This document shows, in pieces, positions 16,515 through 26,175 of a stretch of 64,000 nt of DNA; the first letter of the stretch is position 1, and each line of letters starts with the position of its first letter. The position numbers and the translations under genes are program-made. The stretch lies in contig NZ_OY787469.1 of the NCBI RefSeq assembly GCF_963678835.1, positions 3,534,001 through 3,598,000 on the forward strand, given 5' to 3'. The notes below the pieces were generated by a model. It ran no database searches. It had not been told where the DNA came from and was given only the letters and a program-made list of their open reading frames with translations. This DNA is from an uncultured Desulfuromonas sp. GTDB lineage: Bacteria > Desulfobacterota > Desulfuromonadia > Desulfuromonadales > Desulfuromonadaceae.

Positions 16515-19500
16515 CAGTAGTCGGCAAAGGCTCCCAAGGTTTGATGGAAGCACCATGTTTTTTCTGATTCCCTCAGCCGCATCTCGGTAAAACAGCGGGA
16601 GCACTGCGCCAGATCCATCCCTTCATGCTCTGCGAGTTCGGCGAGTAGTTCGCTGAGCTCGCAGGGAATCCACGGACTCACCCGCTCCGCCAGATTCAGC
16701 TCAATCCGCTTAAATCGGTTTTCCGCCGTAATCAGGCGTCCATCCTCCGTCACCAGATTAAACTGCGGCTCGTCACTTTCGTCTTCCTGAAAGAGAATAA
16801 ACAACTCTTCGGGGGCAGATTGGCGGAAAGGGGTCTGGCGCTGAATCTCAAAACACCAGGTCGGGTTGTGTTCCCACCACAGGGAGGCGCTGAACGGTGT
16901 TTCGGGATGGCCGAAAAGTTGCGCCTGTAGATGGCAATGCTCCAGATCCGCCAGATTGGATGACGGGTGCAGCGGTTGACGTGGCAGGATACGTGGAATG
17001 GCGCTGATCTCTTCATACTGCTCGGGCAATAACAGTTCATGCAGGTCATGTGTGGTCAGCTTGAAGGTCTTCGATTCAAATCCCGGCTTTTTATAAGCAA
17101 CCTCTGAACCGCGTAAGGCGCGCATGTTGCGGCTGAAAATCAGGAGATTCGGTACGGCTGGAGCCATGTGCCGATGGCGCTGGATGCGCCCTGCCAGTTG
17201 AATAAGGGAACGCATGGAACTGGGTTCGGCAATGGCCCAATCGTAATCATGATCGCGCCCCACCTCGGTAACCGCCGTCCCTAAAACAACAAAGATATGA
17301 TGCTGTTCCGGATAACGGTCCAATGCGTTGCGGATGCTCGGATTCTCCCACAGAGATTGTGGATTGTTGCGATCCAGGGCTTTATCCAGAACCTCCTCCA
17401 TCCGCGAACGCACCAGCAAGGGAAATTGACTATGATACACACAGAAATGCAATCGAACATCTTCCGGAGGCTCCAGACTGAGTAGAGCCTGTGCCACTGC
17501 CACCAAAGGATTGATGTTGGCCATACGCACCAAGCCGAGAGAAACCGTCTTTTGTGTGGCAGGATCAGTCTGATGATGCTGATGATGAAGGGCTGTGATC
17601 TGAGTGTGCAGCAGTGCGGCAACAGCGGTTACCACATCTTCACTTTTTGTCGAGGGTGCGGTGATCGGCAGCAATGCACCACGGCGCAAAGCTTGATTGT
17701 AACGTTGTAGCTTGGCAACCCGCTTGCGAATAAATGTTTTGTGGTCCGCAGCAAAGGCTTCCGGTTGGTGATGGTCCGCCTGCTGGGTGCCGAATTCATC
17801 GAACCAAGCACAGCTTACCGGCAACTCTAACCCCGGTTCACCACAGGTGTGATTGTAGGCCTTGCGACCAGCGCAATAAGCTGCAAACAGAGCCTGAACC
17901 AGTGACGGCGGCAAGGTAGCGGAAGACAGCAGCACCCGTGAACCCAGCATCCCGGCCCAATTGGCCAGACGGCACAACGCCGGAAGATCTTCCAGACCGA
18001 AATCGTCCGGTTCGTCCAACACCAAATCTGAGGTAAGCAGGCGCAGCATAGGCGCAATCTGCTTGCCGCCGCGTCCACCTTCGGTGGCGGGCATCAGATA
18101 ATCAATGGTGCTGACAAGTACCGGCGCGCTCACCAACTGTTGCAACTTGGGCGAACGCTGAAGCCACTCTTTGAGTACACTGTCCTCCAGGCTACCCTCA
18201 TACACTAGGTGCTGCCCGTCATCGAGAACCGCAGCTGAGGATTCACTACCGTTGTGCTCACCGGGTTCGTCCGATTGCTGCTTTTCATGCAGGGCTTTCA
18301 CCGCCTGTGAACCGACGAGAACGGCCAAGTCTTCCTCATTGAGGTGCAGCTTCTGTCGAAAATCATCGCCGGTCTGCAATGTCAGTGTACGTAAACCAAG
18401 GGCGACATTGAACCGGCAGCCCTTCTTTTCATTGGCCAATCCGTACATGACGCGGGCATTAGCCAAAGTTTTACCGCAGCCGGTGGACGCCATATTAATA
18501 CCGAAAAAGCCCTGTGCCTCCGTGCGTTGCCCAATACTGCGAGCGAGATCATAGGCTTTATCCTGCCAGGAGAAACGTGGGTTCCTGCATCTCTTTTTCA
18601 ACGCTTTGAGTCGGGTGATAGCTGGCAGACTGCGCTGCAGGTTGGGCAATCGTCTGGCCAGCAAAAACGCATTGTGCCCCACACCAATATTATGCTCGTC
18701 CAGCTTTTGTTTGGGCTGACCAGTCTTGCGGTCGGTATTAGCGACGGGGTCATAAGCACGATCTTGCCATAACAGTGTGGGCTCTGCTGCCGAGTAACTA
18801 TGATCGCTGAGCATAAGAACCAGGCGGGCAAGATGGCAGGTAAATCGATCCTCCAACCAATCACCGCCAAACAGGGCGTGATGTTTTAAGGCCCGTTTGG
18901 CAAAGCTATGCGCCTTGGCGCACCAGCGCTGACTAGAGAGAGGTGTTTTTTGAGAGAAATCCCACAGTGCGTTCCAATCTTTATCGCGCCAGTCGTCATT
19001 GTAGATTTGCGGAGAATTCCACCCCGCCTTAAACTGCTTGCCACAGATCCAGCCGTCCACCTCGTCTGCAAGAGTGACGCTATTCTGTTGCTTTGGCAAT
19101 TGGGGCAAGCGGTGGTGGCAGACAATAAGCCAGGCAACCGTCAGAGCAATAGGGCGATTCAACACCGCTTTAAAAGGATTTTTGGAGGCTGTGGCCGTAT
19201 CTTTTACGAACCGGGAAAGCAGAACGCTTTCGAACTCCGGGGTAATCTCTTGCAGTCGTTCAAGCCATAGCTGATCGGCATCCTCTCCGATAAAGGCAAG
19301 AAACAGACGCAGACTCAACCATTCGTGGCGAACCGGTTCACTGCCTTTGCCAGTATAATCCGGCTGCAGTTTGTACTGAAACAGAACCGTTGCCTTGCCG
19401 AAATCATGGAACAAACCAGCAATGGCCGCCAATAGCGCTATCACTTCTGCTGTTCGCCACGGGTTCTCATCCTGACTGCGCAGGACATTGCGTGTCGTGA

Positions 19501-19774
19501 TATTAGTCGGCACCGCGCCCTCAGCGTTGAAGCGGCTCTGATCACCGACAATCCACAGCAGTTCGCTGTGATCCTTACCGCGTATCCAGTGGCAAGCAAC
19601 AGCGGTATTTTTGCGCGCACGTTTCTTGAGCATTTTACGCAGTGTTGCCAGGCCTTCCCAGGTGATGGGGGTCTGCCAGGTGCGATCACCCCGCCGTTCG
19701 GCAAATTGATCGAGAATGCGGCGCGTCTCTTTCAGGGCGTTTTTACTACATTGGGAAATCAACAGGACATTCAT
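16514..19774 (-). CDS. cas2-3: Cas2-Cas3 fusion nuclease-helicase (type I-F)
   Basis: 1086 residues from the ATG at 19774, four bases after the cas1 stop. The N-terminal ~95 residues (MNVLLISQCSKNALKETRRI) are the Cas2 domain used in spacer acquisition. They are followed by an HD nuclease (AGLFHDFGKAT) and a superfamily 2 helicase: Walker A in STGCGKTLANARV, DEPD in VLDEPDDFG, SSATLPPSL, and motif VI in QLAGRIQRHRH. It degrades DNA marked by the Csy complex and joins Cas1 in the integrase. The stop abuts the degenerate repeat at 16487-16514. Confidence 0.96.
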   Translation of the reverse strand: MNVLLISQCSKNALKETRRILDQFAERRGDRTWQTPITWEGLATLRKMLKKRARKNTAVACHWIRGKDHSELLWIVGDQSRFNAEGAVPTNITTRNVLRSQDENPWRTAEVIALLAAIAGLFHDFGKATVLFQYKLQPDYTGKGSEPVRHEWLSLRLFLAFIGEDADQLWLERLQEITPEFESVLLSRFVKDTATASKNPFKAVLNRPIALTVAWLIVCHHRLPQLPKQQNSVTLADEVDGWICGKQFKAGWNSPQIYNDDWRDKDWNALWDFSQKTPLSSQRWCAKAHSFAKRALKHHALFGGDWLEDRFTCHLARLVLMLSDHSYSAAEPTLLWQDRAYDPVANTDRKTGQPKQKLDEHNIGVGHNAFLLARRLPNLQRSLPAITRLKALKKRCRNPRFSWQDKAYDLARSIGQRTEAQGFFGINMASTGCGKTLANARVMYGLANEKKGCRFNVALGLRTLTLQTGDDFRQKLHLNEEDLAVLVGSQAVKALHEKQQSDEPGEHNGSESSAAVLDDGQHLVYEGSLEDSVLKEWLQRSPKLQQLVSAPVLVSTIDYLMPATEGGRGGKQIAPMLRLLTSDLVLDEPDDFGLEDLPALCRLANWAGMLGSRVLLSSATLPPSLVQALFAAYCAGRKAYNHTCGEPGLELPVSCAWFDEFGTQQADHHQPEAFAADHKTFIRKRVAKLQRYNQALRRGALLPITAPSTKSEDVVTAVAALLHTQITALHHQHHQTDPATQKTVSLGLVRMANINPLVAVAQALLSLEPPEDVRLHFCVYHSQFPLLVRSRMEEVLDKALDRNNPQSLWENPSIRNALDRYPEQHHIFVVLGTAVTEVGRDHDYDWAIAEPSSMRSLIQLAGRIQRHRHMAPAVPNLLIFSRNMRALRGSEVAYKKPGFESKTFKLTTHDLHELLLPEQYEEISAIPRILPRQPLHPSSNLADLEHCHLQAQLFGHPETPFSASLWWEHNPTWCFEIQRQTPFRQSAPEELFILFQEDESDEPQFNLVTEDGRLITAENRFKRIELNLAERVSPWIPCELSELLAELAEHEGMDLAQCSRCFTEMRLRESEKTWCFHQTLGAFADY

Positions 19775-19778
19775 GGTG

Positions 19779-20747
19779 TCACCGCCCCACAGTCGCGGCA
19801 ATCTTTTTGAGACAGTCGATCATGAAATCCAGAGAGCCCGAGCGGGTCAAGGCCTCTATGCAGTTGCGCCGAAACTCCTGTTCTTCATCACCCCGCGCAG
19901 CGGAGATAAAGGCTTGGGGAAGAATCACCGCATCTTTCACCAGATCGGCCACGTCAAACACCAGGCCGCCACGCCGTGTTTTACCATGCAGCACGGCCAG
20001 TCCGTGCGGCAATCCCAGCACCCAGGTAGCCGTAGCCCCCATGCCGTAGGCAAGATAGTTGCCGTGGTCGAGAAAACGGTTGGCCGGATCAGTGCCGGTG
20101 CCGCGTTTGCAGCGGACAAAATCGCCGTAATCCACGGCATTCACCGCCAGCTTGAACAGCTGTTTTGTCAGGCGTGCTTCCTCAACCAGCAGGGCATTGA
20201 CGTCCGTTGCCTTTTCAATACGTAAGCGGCTCGCATTCAGCAACGTTTTGAAAGGTTCAGCCTCAATCACAAAACCACATTCAGCCAGTCGTCTGTTTTG
20301 CAGCCAGCCTTTTTCCAGCCGTTCCAACCGCACGAGCTGAATCATCTTAGCCGCCTGTAGCCGCTTTTCATCGTCAAACCAGAATTGCACCCAGGCTTGC
20401 AGGTATTCCGTGGGGCGGTATTCGCTTTGCGGAGAAAACCACAGGATATCGGTGTCACGCTCGGTTGCCGTGAAAAGCGGTGTGCCACCGCCACCGCAAA
20501 ATCCGACCAACACCCCAGCCTTGGCCAGTTCACGCATGGCGGCCTGGGTGATGGACGTTCCGGTTCCAAGAAGAAGAGACGTGGTGTTGGCGATGGGGAT
20601 GTTCCAGTACAGCGAGTTTTTCCCTTCATCGGTGACATATTCCACCCGCCCGCCATTGACCAGCACTCGGCAATGCTCCAGATAGTAAAGATTGGCGCGC
20701 TTTGAATGTAAAATAGTCTTCAAATCCGACGGTGAGATATCGTCCAT
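19779..20747 (-). CDS. cas1: Cas1f CRISPR integrase
   Basis: 322 residues from the ATG at 20747, which has AGGAGGGAAG just upstream; an in-frame start 12 codons earlier lacks one. The I-F Cas1 start MDDISPSDLKTILHSKRAN is typical. The metal-binding residues lie in the helical C-terminal domain around NAVDYGDFVRCKRGTG, GLPHGLAVLHGKTRRGG and FDVADLVKDAVILP. It integrates spacers at the leader end together with the Cas2 part of Cas2-3. First gene of the locus; cas2-3 follows at once. Confidence 0.96.
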   Translation of the reverse strand: MDDISPSDLKTILHSKRANLYYLEHCRVLVNGGRVEYVTDEGKNSLYWNIPIANTTSLLLGTGTSITQAAMRELAKAGVLVGFCGGGGTPLFTATERDTDILWFSPQSEYRPTEYLQAWVQFWFDDEKRLQAAKMIQLVRLERLEKGWLQNRRLAECGFVIEAEPFKTLLNASRLRIEKATDVNALLVEEARLTKQLFKLAVNAVDYGDFVRCKRGTGTDPANRFLDHGNYLAYGMGATATWVLGLPHGLAVLHGKTRRGGLVFDVADLVKDAVILPQAFISAARGDEEQEFRRNCIEALTRSGSLDFMIDCLKKIAATVGR

Positions 20748-20838
20748 AACTTCCCTCCTAAAAATCACATAACAATAACTCATAGTTACATTCGCAACAG
20801 GCTACGCTCCACTTCTTTAATCTTCAACACTTCTAATC

Positions 20839-21315
20839 CTATTCCCGCACCCAACACCCCAGCAGCACACCGATCACCAGCCAGGTCAGCAGTTGCACGG
20901 CAGTTTTATTGTCGGTGCGCTGATACCAATGAGGCCAGCGGCGCAGCCAGCGGGAAACGGTGGTGTGGTTTTCCAACACCGTGGGCAGCTGCCAGCCCTG
21001 GCTGTCGGCCAGCCAGTAGACGGGGATCAGCATCAGCCACAGGGACAATCCGAGCAGAAACATGGCGAGCACGACCACCAGACCGTAGCTCAAGGCCATG
21101 ACACCGCCGAGGGGCAGTCCCAGCAGCAGGGCTCCGTAGATACCGGATGTGTAGCCGCACCAGACGGTGCCGGCGACAATCATCAGCGCCAGGTAGCGGG
21201 GTAACCAGGCTTCGAGGGCATCAAAGAAGGCGACCACCTGGGCGAGCAGGGTTTCGCAGAGCCAGCTCAGGGCGGTCAAGGTCACGGGGGCATGGGTGGC
21301 AACGGTGGTGTTCAT
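20839..21315 (-). CDS. Membrane protein next to cas1, function unknown
   Basis: 158 residues from the ATG at 21315, which has AGGAG seven bases upstream. Hydrophobic segments lie at about residues 40-60, 62-85, 88-108 and 140-156. Between the last two is a soluble loop with NHTTVSRWLRRWPHWYQRT. No family is recognised. It ends 91 bp before the cas1 start and reads in the same direction, so it could be read through into the CRISPR locus, but the gap suggests an independent gene. Confidence 0.55.
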   Translation of the reverse strand: MNTTVATHAPVTLTALSWLCETLLAQVVAFFDALEAWLPRYLALMIVAGTVWCGYTSGIYGALLLGLPLGGVMALSYGLVVVLAMFLLGLSLWLMLIPVYWLADSQGWQLPTVLENHTTVSRWLRRWPHWYQRTDNKTAVQLLTWLVIGVLLGCWVRE

Positions 21316-21619
21316 GAGCATTCTCCTGTCGTGGCGTCAACCCGGATTTTTCACAAAAATCGTCGCGAGAGGCCGGAAAGGGCCGTGGCTGCAAGGCACG
21401 CGGAGTAAAACGCTCGTAGGCATACTTACAGTCTGCCGAGAACGTTTTTCAAGCGTAACGCAGCAGACATCGTCCTTGCCGGATTCGCAGCAGGTCTCTT
21501 GTGAGAAATGCGGGTTCAGTTCATCGTTGAAATAAACGATAAACCGCTGCCGTGACAAAAGATGTCACCCCAAGGCATTTTTTTTGATGTGATGTGAAAA
21601 AAATTGGGGGAGAGAATTT

Positions 21620-22100
21620 AATGACTGAACCACGGAGATACTGAGACACGGAGAGAGTCCAAATCAGGACCTTTTATTTAGCCTCACGATAAGGACCTCG
21701 ATAAGTTCGGATGAAACCTTAAAAACAAAACAGTTAGCCACGGACAAAAGCGGACAACTGCGGACAAAGAAACATGTTCCCTTGTCAGTTCCTCAATCTT
21801 AGACTTGCTCTTTATTGTGGACCTTAGCCGATTTGATCGTGAGGGCATCGTGAAGTTAATTCTTGTTTGGCCTCAAGATAAAAGCCTCGATAAATTCGGA
21901 TAAAACCTAAATCAGAATTTTTTCTGCCACGGACAAAAGCGGACAACTGCGGACAAAGAAACATGTTCCCTTGTCAGTTCTCAATCTTAGCCTTGCTCTT
22001 TATTGTGGACCTTATCCGATTTGATCGTGAGGGCATCGCGAAGCTAATTCCAAGTCCGATCTTGTCTGCTTTTGTCCGTGGCTAAAAAACAGCTTTTGCC
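21620..22100. repeat. Tandem ~190-bp intergenic repeats, left block
   Basis: Two head-to-tail copies start near 21681 (GCCTCACGATAAGGACCTCG) and 21869. Each contains GCCACGGACAAAAGCGGACA, a TTGTCAGTT...TCAATCTTAG middle and a GATCGTGAGGGCATCG end. The block opens with an accacggag-type motif near 21630 and closes with the inverse, TTTTGTCCGTGGC, near 22070. The same unit occurs on the other side of the WYL gene. No coding frame is credible. Confidence 0.8.
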
Positions 22101-22136
22101 TTTCCTCCGGGCCCCCGTGACTCCGGGGTCAAAAAA

Positions 22137-23096
22137 TCAGCGATAAACAGCGCTCATCCGTGCAATCTCCTCGGCCACCTGCTGACGCAGATCTTCGGGC
22201 GATACCACTTCCACCTCAGCGCCGTGCTCGAGGATCTTCATGACGATTTCCCTGTAATCGGCCACGGGGATGGTCAACTCCAGGCGGCCATCGTCGCGTA
22301 GAACCTGCTGCTGACCATCGCACCAGTGTTGCTCTCGCACAAACGGCGCACGCCGGGCGCTGAAGCGTAGGGTGACTGGCTGATGGTGCTGATCCTGAAA
22401 AATACCGCACGCGCCCTGAATTTTATGCTGCCAGGTTTCTGGATCACGGTAGTCAAAGGGTGTATCGGTGAGGTGCATCTGGCTGATGCGTGACAACTGG
22501 AAGGTGCGCCAATCCTGCTGCTCTTCACACCAGCTAATCAGATACCAACTGCCGCTGTAATGTTGCAGATGGTAGGGATGCACCATGCGGCTGCTCGCTT
22601 GCGGACGGGTCGGACTCTGGTAGCTGAAATAGACCTTGCGCCGGGTCAGCACCGCCTCACCGAGTTGCTGAAAGATGGTCTCATCCACCGGAATGTAATG
22701 ACTCCAATTGGCGGAAAAACAGTGGTCAAGATGTTCACGGTCAATCCCGCATTGCTCCAGATTGGTGAGCATCTTTTCGCACAGAGCGTTGAGTTCACCA
22801 CTAAGCGGCGACGCCCCGCCGCTGTCGAGCATGCGGCGCAGAATGAGCATAGCCATGATCTCCTGATGGGAGAACCGCGTCCAGGTCAGGCTGTAGCTGG
22901 CGTCGCTGTAGCGATACCCGCGCCGGGTGGCGTTGTATTCCAGCGGGGCACCAATCTGGTTGGTCAGGGCGTCGATATCACGCTTGGCCGTGCGCTCGCT
23001 GATCTCAAACTGGCGTGCCAGCTTGGGTGCGTTGGGATAGTTGCCCTGGCGGATCTGATGGTCAAACCAGAAAAAGCGTTCAATACGGGACAGCAT
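22137..23096 (-). CDS. WYL-domain transcriptional regulator (YafY type)
   Basis: 319 residues. The N-terminal winged HTH is clear (LARQFEISERTAKRDIDALT, then GAPLEYNATRRGYRYSD). A helical linker and a WYL domain follow (HYSGSWYLISWCEEQQDWRTF with RISQM), then the WCX extension rich in EVVSPEDL. WYL regulators sense nucleotide-like ligands and several regulate defence or DNA-damage genes. No co-oriented target operon is adjacent. The gene sits isolated between two blocks of the same tandem repeat and about 1.4 kb from cas1. Confidence 0.88.
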   Translation of the reverse strand: MLSRIERFFWFDHQIRQGNYPNAPKLARQFEISERTAKRDIDALTNQIGAPLEYNATRRGYRYSDASYSLTWTRFSHQEIMAMLILRRMLDSGGASPLSGELNALCEKMLTNLEQCGIDREHLDHCFSANWSHYIPVDETIFQQLGEAVLTRRKVYFSYQSPTRPQASSRMVHPYHLQHYSGSWYLISWCEEQQDWRTFQLSRISQMHLTDTPFDYRDPETWQHKIQGACGIFQDQHHQPVTLRFSARRAPFVREQHWCDGQQQVLRDDGRLELTIPVADYREIVMKILEHGAEVEVVSPEDLRQQVAEEIARMSAVYR

Positions 23097-23137
23097 GGTG
23101 GCCTTTCTTTCAGCTCAATAATTTGGGTAAAACGTTA

Positions 23138-23825
23138 ACCACGGTGGCACTGAGACACGGAGAAAACCAGATCAGAACCTTTTGTTTCGCCTCACGATAA
23201 AGGCCTCGATCAATTCGGATAAAACCTCAGGCAAAATCTTTTTTTTAGCCACGGACAAAAGCGGACAACTGCGGACAAAAAACTTTCTGTTGTCAGTATC
23301 TCAAACTTGCTTTTGCTTTTTATCGAGACTCTTATCAGATTTTATCGCAAGGGTATCGCGAAGCTAAAACCTACTTCTTTCGCCTCACGATAAGGGCCTC
23401 GATAAATTTGGATAAAATCTCAAGCAAAATCTTTTTTTAGCCACGGACAAAAGCGGACAACTGCGGACAAAAAACTTTCTGTTGTCAGTATCTCAAACTT
23501 GCTTTTGCTTTTTATCGAGACTCTTATCAGATTTTATCGCGAGGGTATCGCGAAGCTAAAACCTACCTCTTTCGCCTCACGATAAAGGCCTCGATAAATT
23601 CGGATAAAATCTCAAAACAAACTCACAAGAAAAATCCCAGATGTTGCCCCTGACGTAAAAAAGAGATTCTGCCCTTCTCCGTGTCTCTGTGACTCCGTGG
23701 TTAAAACGATCTTTCACCTTTGCCCATCATCGTGGATCTTATCAGATCTTATCTTGAGGGCATCGCGAAGCTAAACGTATTTTTGGCCTTATCGTCTGCC
23801 CTTGTCCGACTTTGTCTGTGGCAAA
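23138..23825. repeat. Tandem ~190-bp intergenic repeats, right block
   Basis: Copies start near 23189, 23382 and 23574 (period 192-193 bp) with the unit seen at 21681-22050. The third is broken off after about 50 bp, and a last fragment lies at 23733-23825. The block is framed by an accacgg...gagacacggag motif at 23138-23165 and its inverse near 23680-23705, so it looks like a bounded element. No gene is seen in it. Confidence 0.8.
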
Positions 23826-23832
23826 AAAGAAC

Positions 23833-26175
23833 TTATCGCGCATCACGCACCAGAGCTACCTGAATCGTCTTCTGCGCGGCGCGGCCGTGATCATCGACCA
23901 CGCGCAACACCACCGCCCCTGGACGCGCCTGCCACAGGAACGGCTCATCAGCGGCGCAACTGCCAAGATAGCCGTCATCGGCAAACCAGTACAGCGTTTG
24001 CACATCGCCATCGGTAATGGCCGTCAGGGCGATGGTTTCCTCATCGAGGCGATCACTGCGCAACTGGTAGGTAACTCCGGCCAGCGGCGCGGTGATGCGT
24101 GGCGCGGCACCGGACTGGGCCACCTCCTGCAAACTGCAGCCGGGTTCAAATGGCGGCGGCACGGCCAAGGCCACCCCGGCAAGGCGGAAAATGCGTAACA
24201 GGTCGGAGGGCCAGAATTCGTAGACGTTCATTTCAGTGCGCCCCGCTTCAGCGCGGCAGGCACGCAGGCCGGTGTTGCGATCAACCGCCACCTGACGGTG
24301 CAACTGCGATACTTGAATCGGCGATACGCCGGGGATAAACCAGGTCGGCACCGTATGCGGCGTCAACGGATTGGGCAACGCTCCGTCTTCGCGACACACC
24401 GCAACCTTGCGCAGATTGAGCAGGCCGGGCTTGAGACGCTCCGTCGCCGTCCAGCCCTGGCCGTGGCCCAGCGCTTCGAACAGATCAAACAGCAACGGCC
24501 CGGCGGCCTGACGCCCGATCAGCGCCGGATTGCCGTGGCCATCGAAATGCCCCAGCCACACGGCAATCACGTACGGGCCGGACACGCCCACCGCCCAGGC
24601 ATCGCGAAAGGCGAACGAGGTGCCGGTCTTCCACGCCACCTCGACACCGCCGCCCACCTGCCCCAGCAGTTCCGGGCGCTGCGACGGCGGATTATCGCGC
24701 AAGATATCCAGCACCAGAAACGACGCTTCCGGGCTGAGTAAATTCTTGCCCCTGTGTTGCGGTTGTTCCATCAGGCTGCGCAGCGGCTTGAATTCACCAC
24801 CATTGGCCAACAACGCGTACAGGCGCACCAGTTCCACCATGGTCACTTCCGCGCCGCCCAGCGACAACGCCAGCCCGTAATAATCAGCAGCGCGCAACCC
24901 CTCGACTCCAGCCTGCTGCAGCCAACCGTGCAGCCCCGGCTCAGTCAATCGGGCTTGCAGCACCGTGGCCGGCACGTTGCGGCTGAGGATCAGGGCGTCA
25001 CGAGCAAACACCGGGCCGAGAAATTTCTGGTCGTAGTTTTCCGGGCTGAACCCGGCAAAACGGTGCGGTGAATCCTTGAGCATGGTCAGCGGATGGATCA
25101 GCCCTTGGTCCATGGCCAGCCCGTAGACAAACGGTTTGAGGGTTGAGCCGGGGGAGCGCTTGGCAGTGGTGCCGTTGACCTGCCCGTCAATGCCGTCATC
25201 CCAGAAATCCGCGGAGCCGAGCATCGCCTCCACGGCCATGGTGGCACTGTTGACCACCAGCACAGCGGCGTTATCAAGTCCGGCAGGCGCGCGCCGTTCG
25301 AGATAGGCGGCGGTCAGATGTTCGACGGTGTTCTGCACATCACGGTTGAGAGTGGTGTTGACTGCGCCATGGCGCAGGGTGGGGAGCTGCTGATCGAGCC
25401 AAGTAATAAAATGTGGTGCGGCGAACGGCAACTGCTGGGGAGAGCGAAATTGCGGCGGCAAATCGAAGAACACCTGCTGACTGACGGCGTCGGGATGGAA
25501 CTGACACCAGCGTTGGAACAGATGGCTGCGTGCCTCCAGTAGATGAGACAGGCCTTGGGTGGTAGTCGGCGAACGTTTGACCGGGTTTTGCGGGATGACA
25601 CTGAGGCTCAGCGCCTCGGGCAGGGTCAGGGCGTTGGCGTGCTTGTCGAAATAGATCAGACTGGCCGCCTCCACCCCTTCAATGTTGCCGCCGTAGCTGG
25701 CCAGATTGAGATAGGCCTGAAAGATGTCGTCCTTGGAATAGTGACGGGTCAACTGCACGGCGCGGGCAATCTGCACCAGCTTGCCCCACAAATTGCGGGT
25801 ATCGAGACGCCAGCGCAGCCGCGCCACCTGCATGGTGATGGTCGACGCCCCCACCCGCCGCTCACGAGTCACGTAGGTGGTCCAGGCCGCGCGCAACAGC
25901 GCCAACGGATCGACGCCGGGATGCTGGTAGTAATCGCGATCTTCGTAGAGCAAGGTCGCTTGACGCAGGGATGCCGCCACCTCGTCCAGATCGACATGCA
26001 GCCGATAGCGATCATCATCGGCCAGGGTCAGGCGCAGCAGCCGCCCCCCACAATCAAAATAGGCACGCGACTCGCTCTGGTAGCGGCTCAATGCCGGTTT
26101 TGGCACCAGCGCATAACCCAAGGCCGTGACCAGCAACAATCCGGTCACGGCCCATAACCAGCGCCTCCGGCTCAT
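23833..26175 (-). CDS. pbpC: Penicillin-binding protein 1C (bifunctional peptidoglycan synthase)
   Basis: 780 residues, as usual for PbpC. It has one N-terminal membrane anchor, then a GT51 glycosyltransferase domain (ATLLYEDRDYYQHPGVDP, RRVGASTITMQVARLRWR, QAYLNLASYGGNIEG). The transpeptidase domain has the SxxK Ser in KRSPGSTLKPFVYGLAMDQG, SRN in LILSRNVPA, and KTG in WKTGTSFAFRDAW. The C-terminal PbpC-specific domain ends in a beta-rich region (WFADDGYLGSC). It overlaps the upstream alpha-2-macroglobulin gene by 4 bp, the well-known yfhM-pbpC pairing. Confidence 0.95.
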   Translation of the reverse strand: MSRRRWLWAVTGLLLVTALGYALVPKPALSRYQSESRAYFDCGGRLLRLTLADDDRYRLHVDLDEVAASLRQATLLYEDRDYYQHPGVDPLALLRAAWTTYVTRERRVGASTITMQVARLRWRLDTRNLWGKLVQIARAVQLTRHYSKDDIFQAYLNLASYGGNIEGVEAASLIYFDKHANALTLPEALSLSVIPQNPVKRSPTTTQGLSHLLEARSHLFQRWCQFHPDAVSQQVFFDLPPQFRSPQQLPFAAPHFITWLDQQLPTLRHGAVNTTLNRDVQNTVEHLTAAYLERRAPAGLDNAAVLVVNSATMAVEAMLGSADFWDDGIDGQVNGTTAKRSPGSTLKPFVYGLAMDQGLIHPLTMLKDSPHRFAGFSPENYDQKFLGPVFARDALILSRNVPATVLQARLTEPGLHGWLQQAGVEGLRAADYYGLALSLGGAEVTMVELVRLYALLANGGEFKPLRSLMEQPQHRGKNLLSPEASFLVLDILRDNPPSQRPELLGQVGGGVEVAWKTGTSFAFRDAWAVGVSGPYVIAVWLGHFDGHGNPALIGRQAAGPLLFDLFEALGHGQGWTATERLKPGLLNLRKVAVCREDGALPNPLTPHTVPTWFIPGVSPIQVSQLHRQVAVDRNTGLRACRAEAGRTEMNVYEFWPSDLLRIFRLAGVALAVPPPFEPGCSLQEVAQSGAAPRITAPLAGVTYQLRSDRLDEETIALTAITDGDVQTLYWFADDGYLGSCAADEPFLWQARPGAVVLRVVDDHGRAAQKTIQVALVRDAR

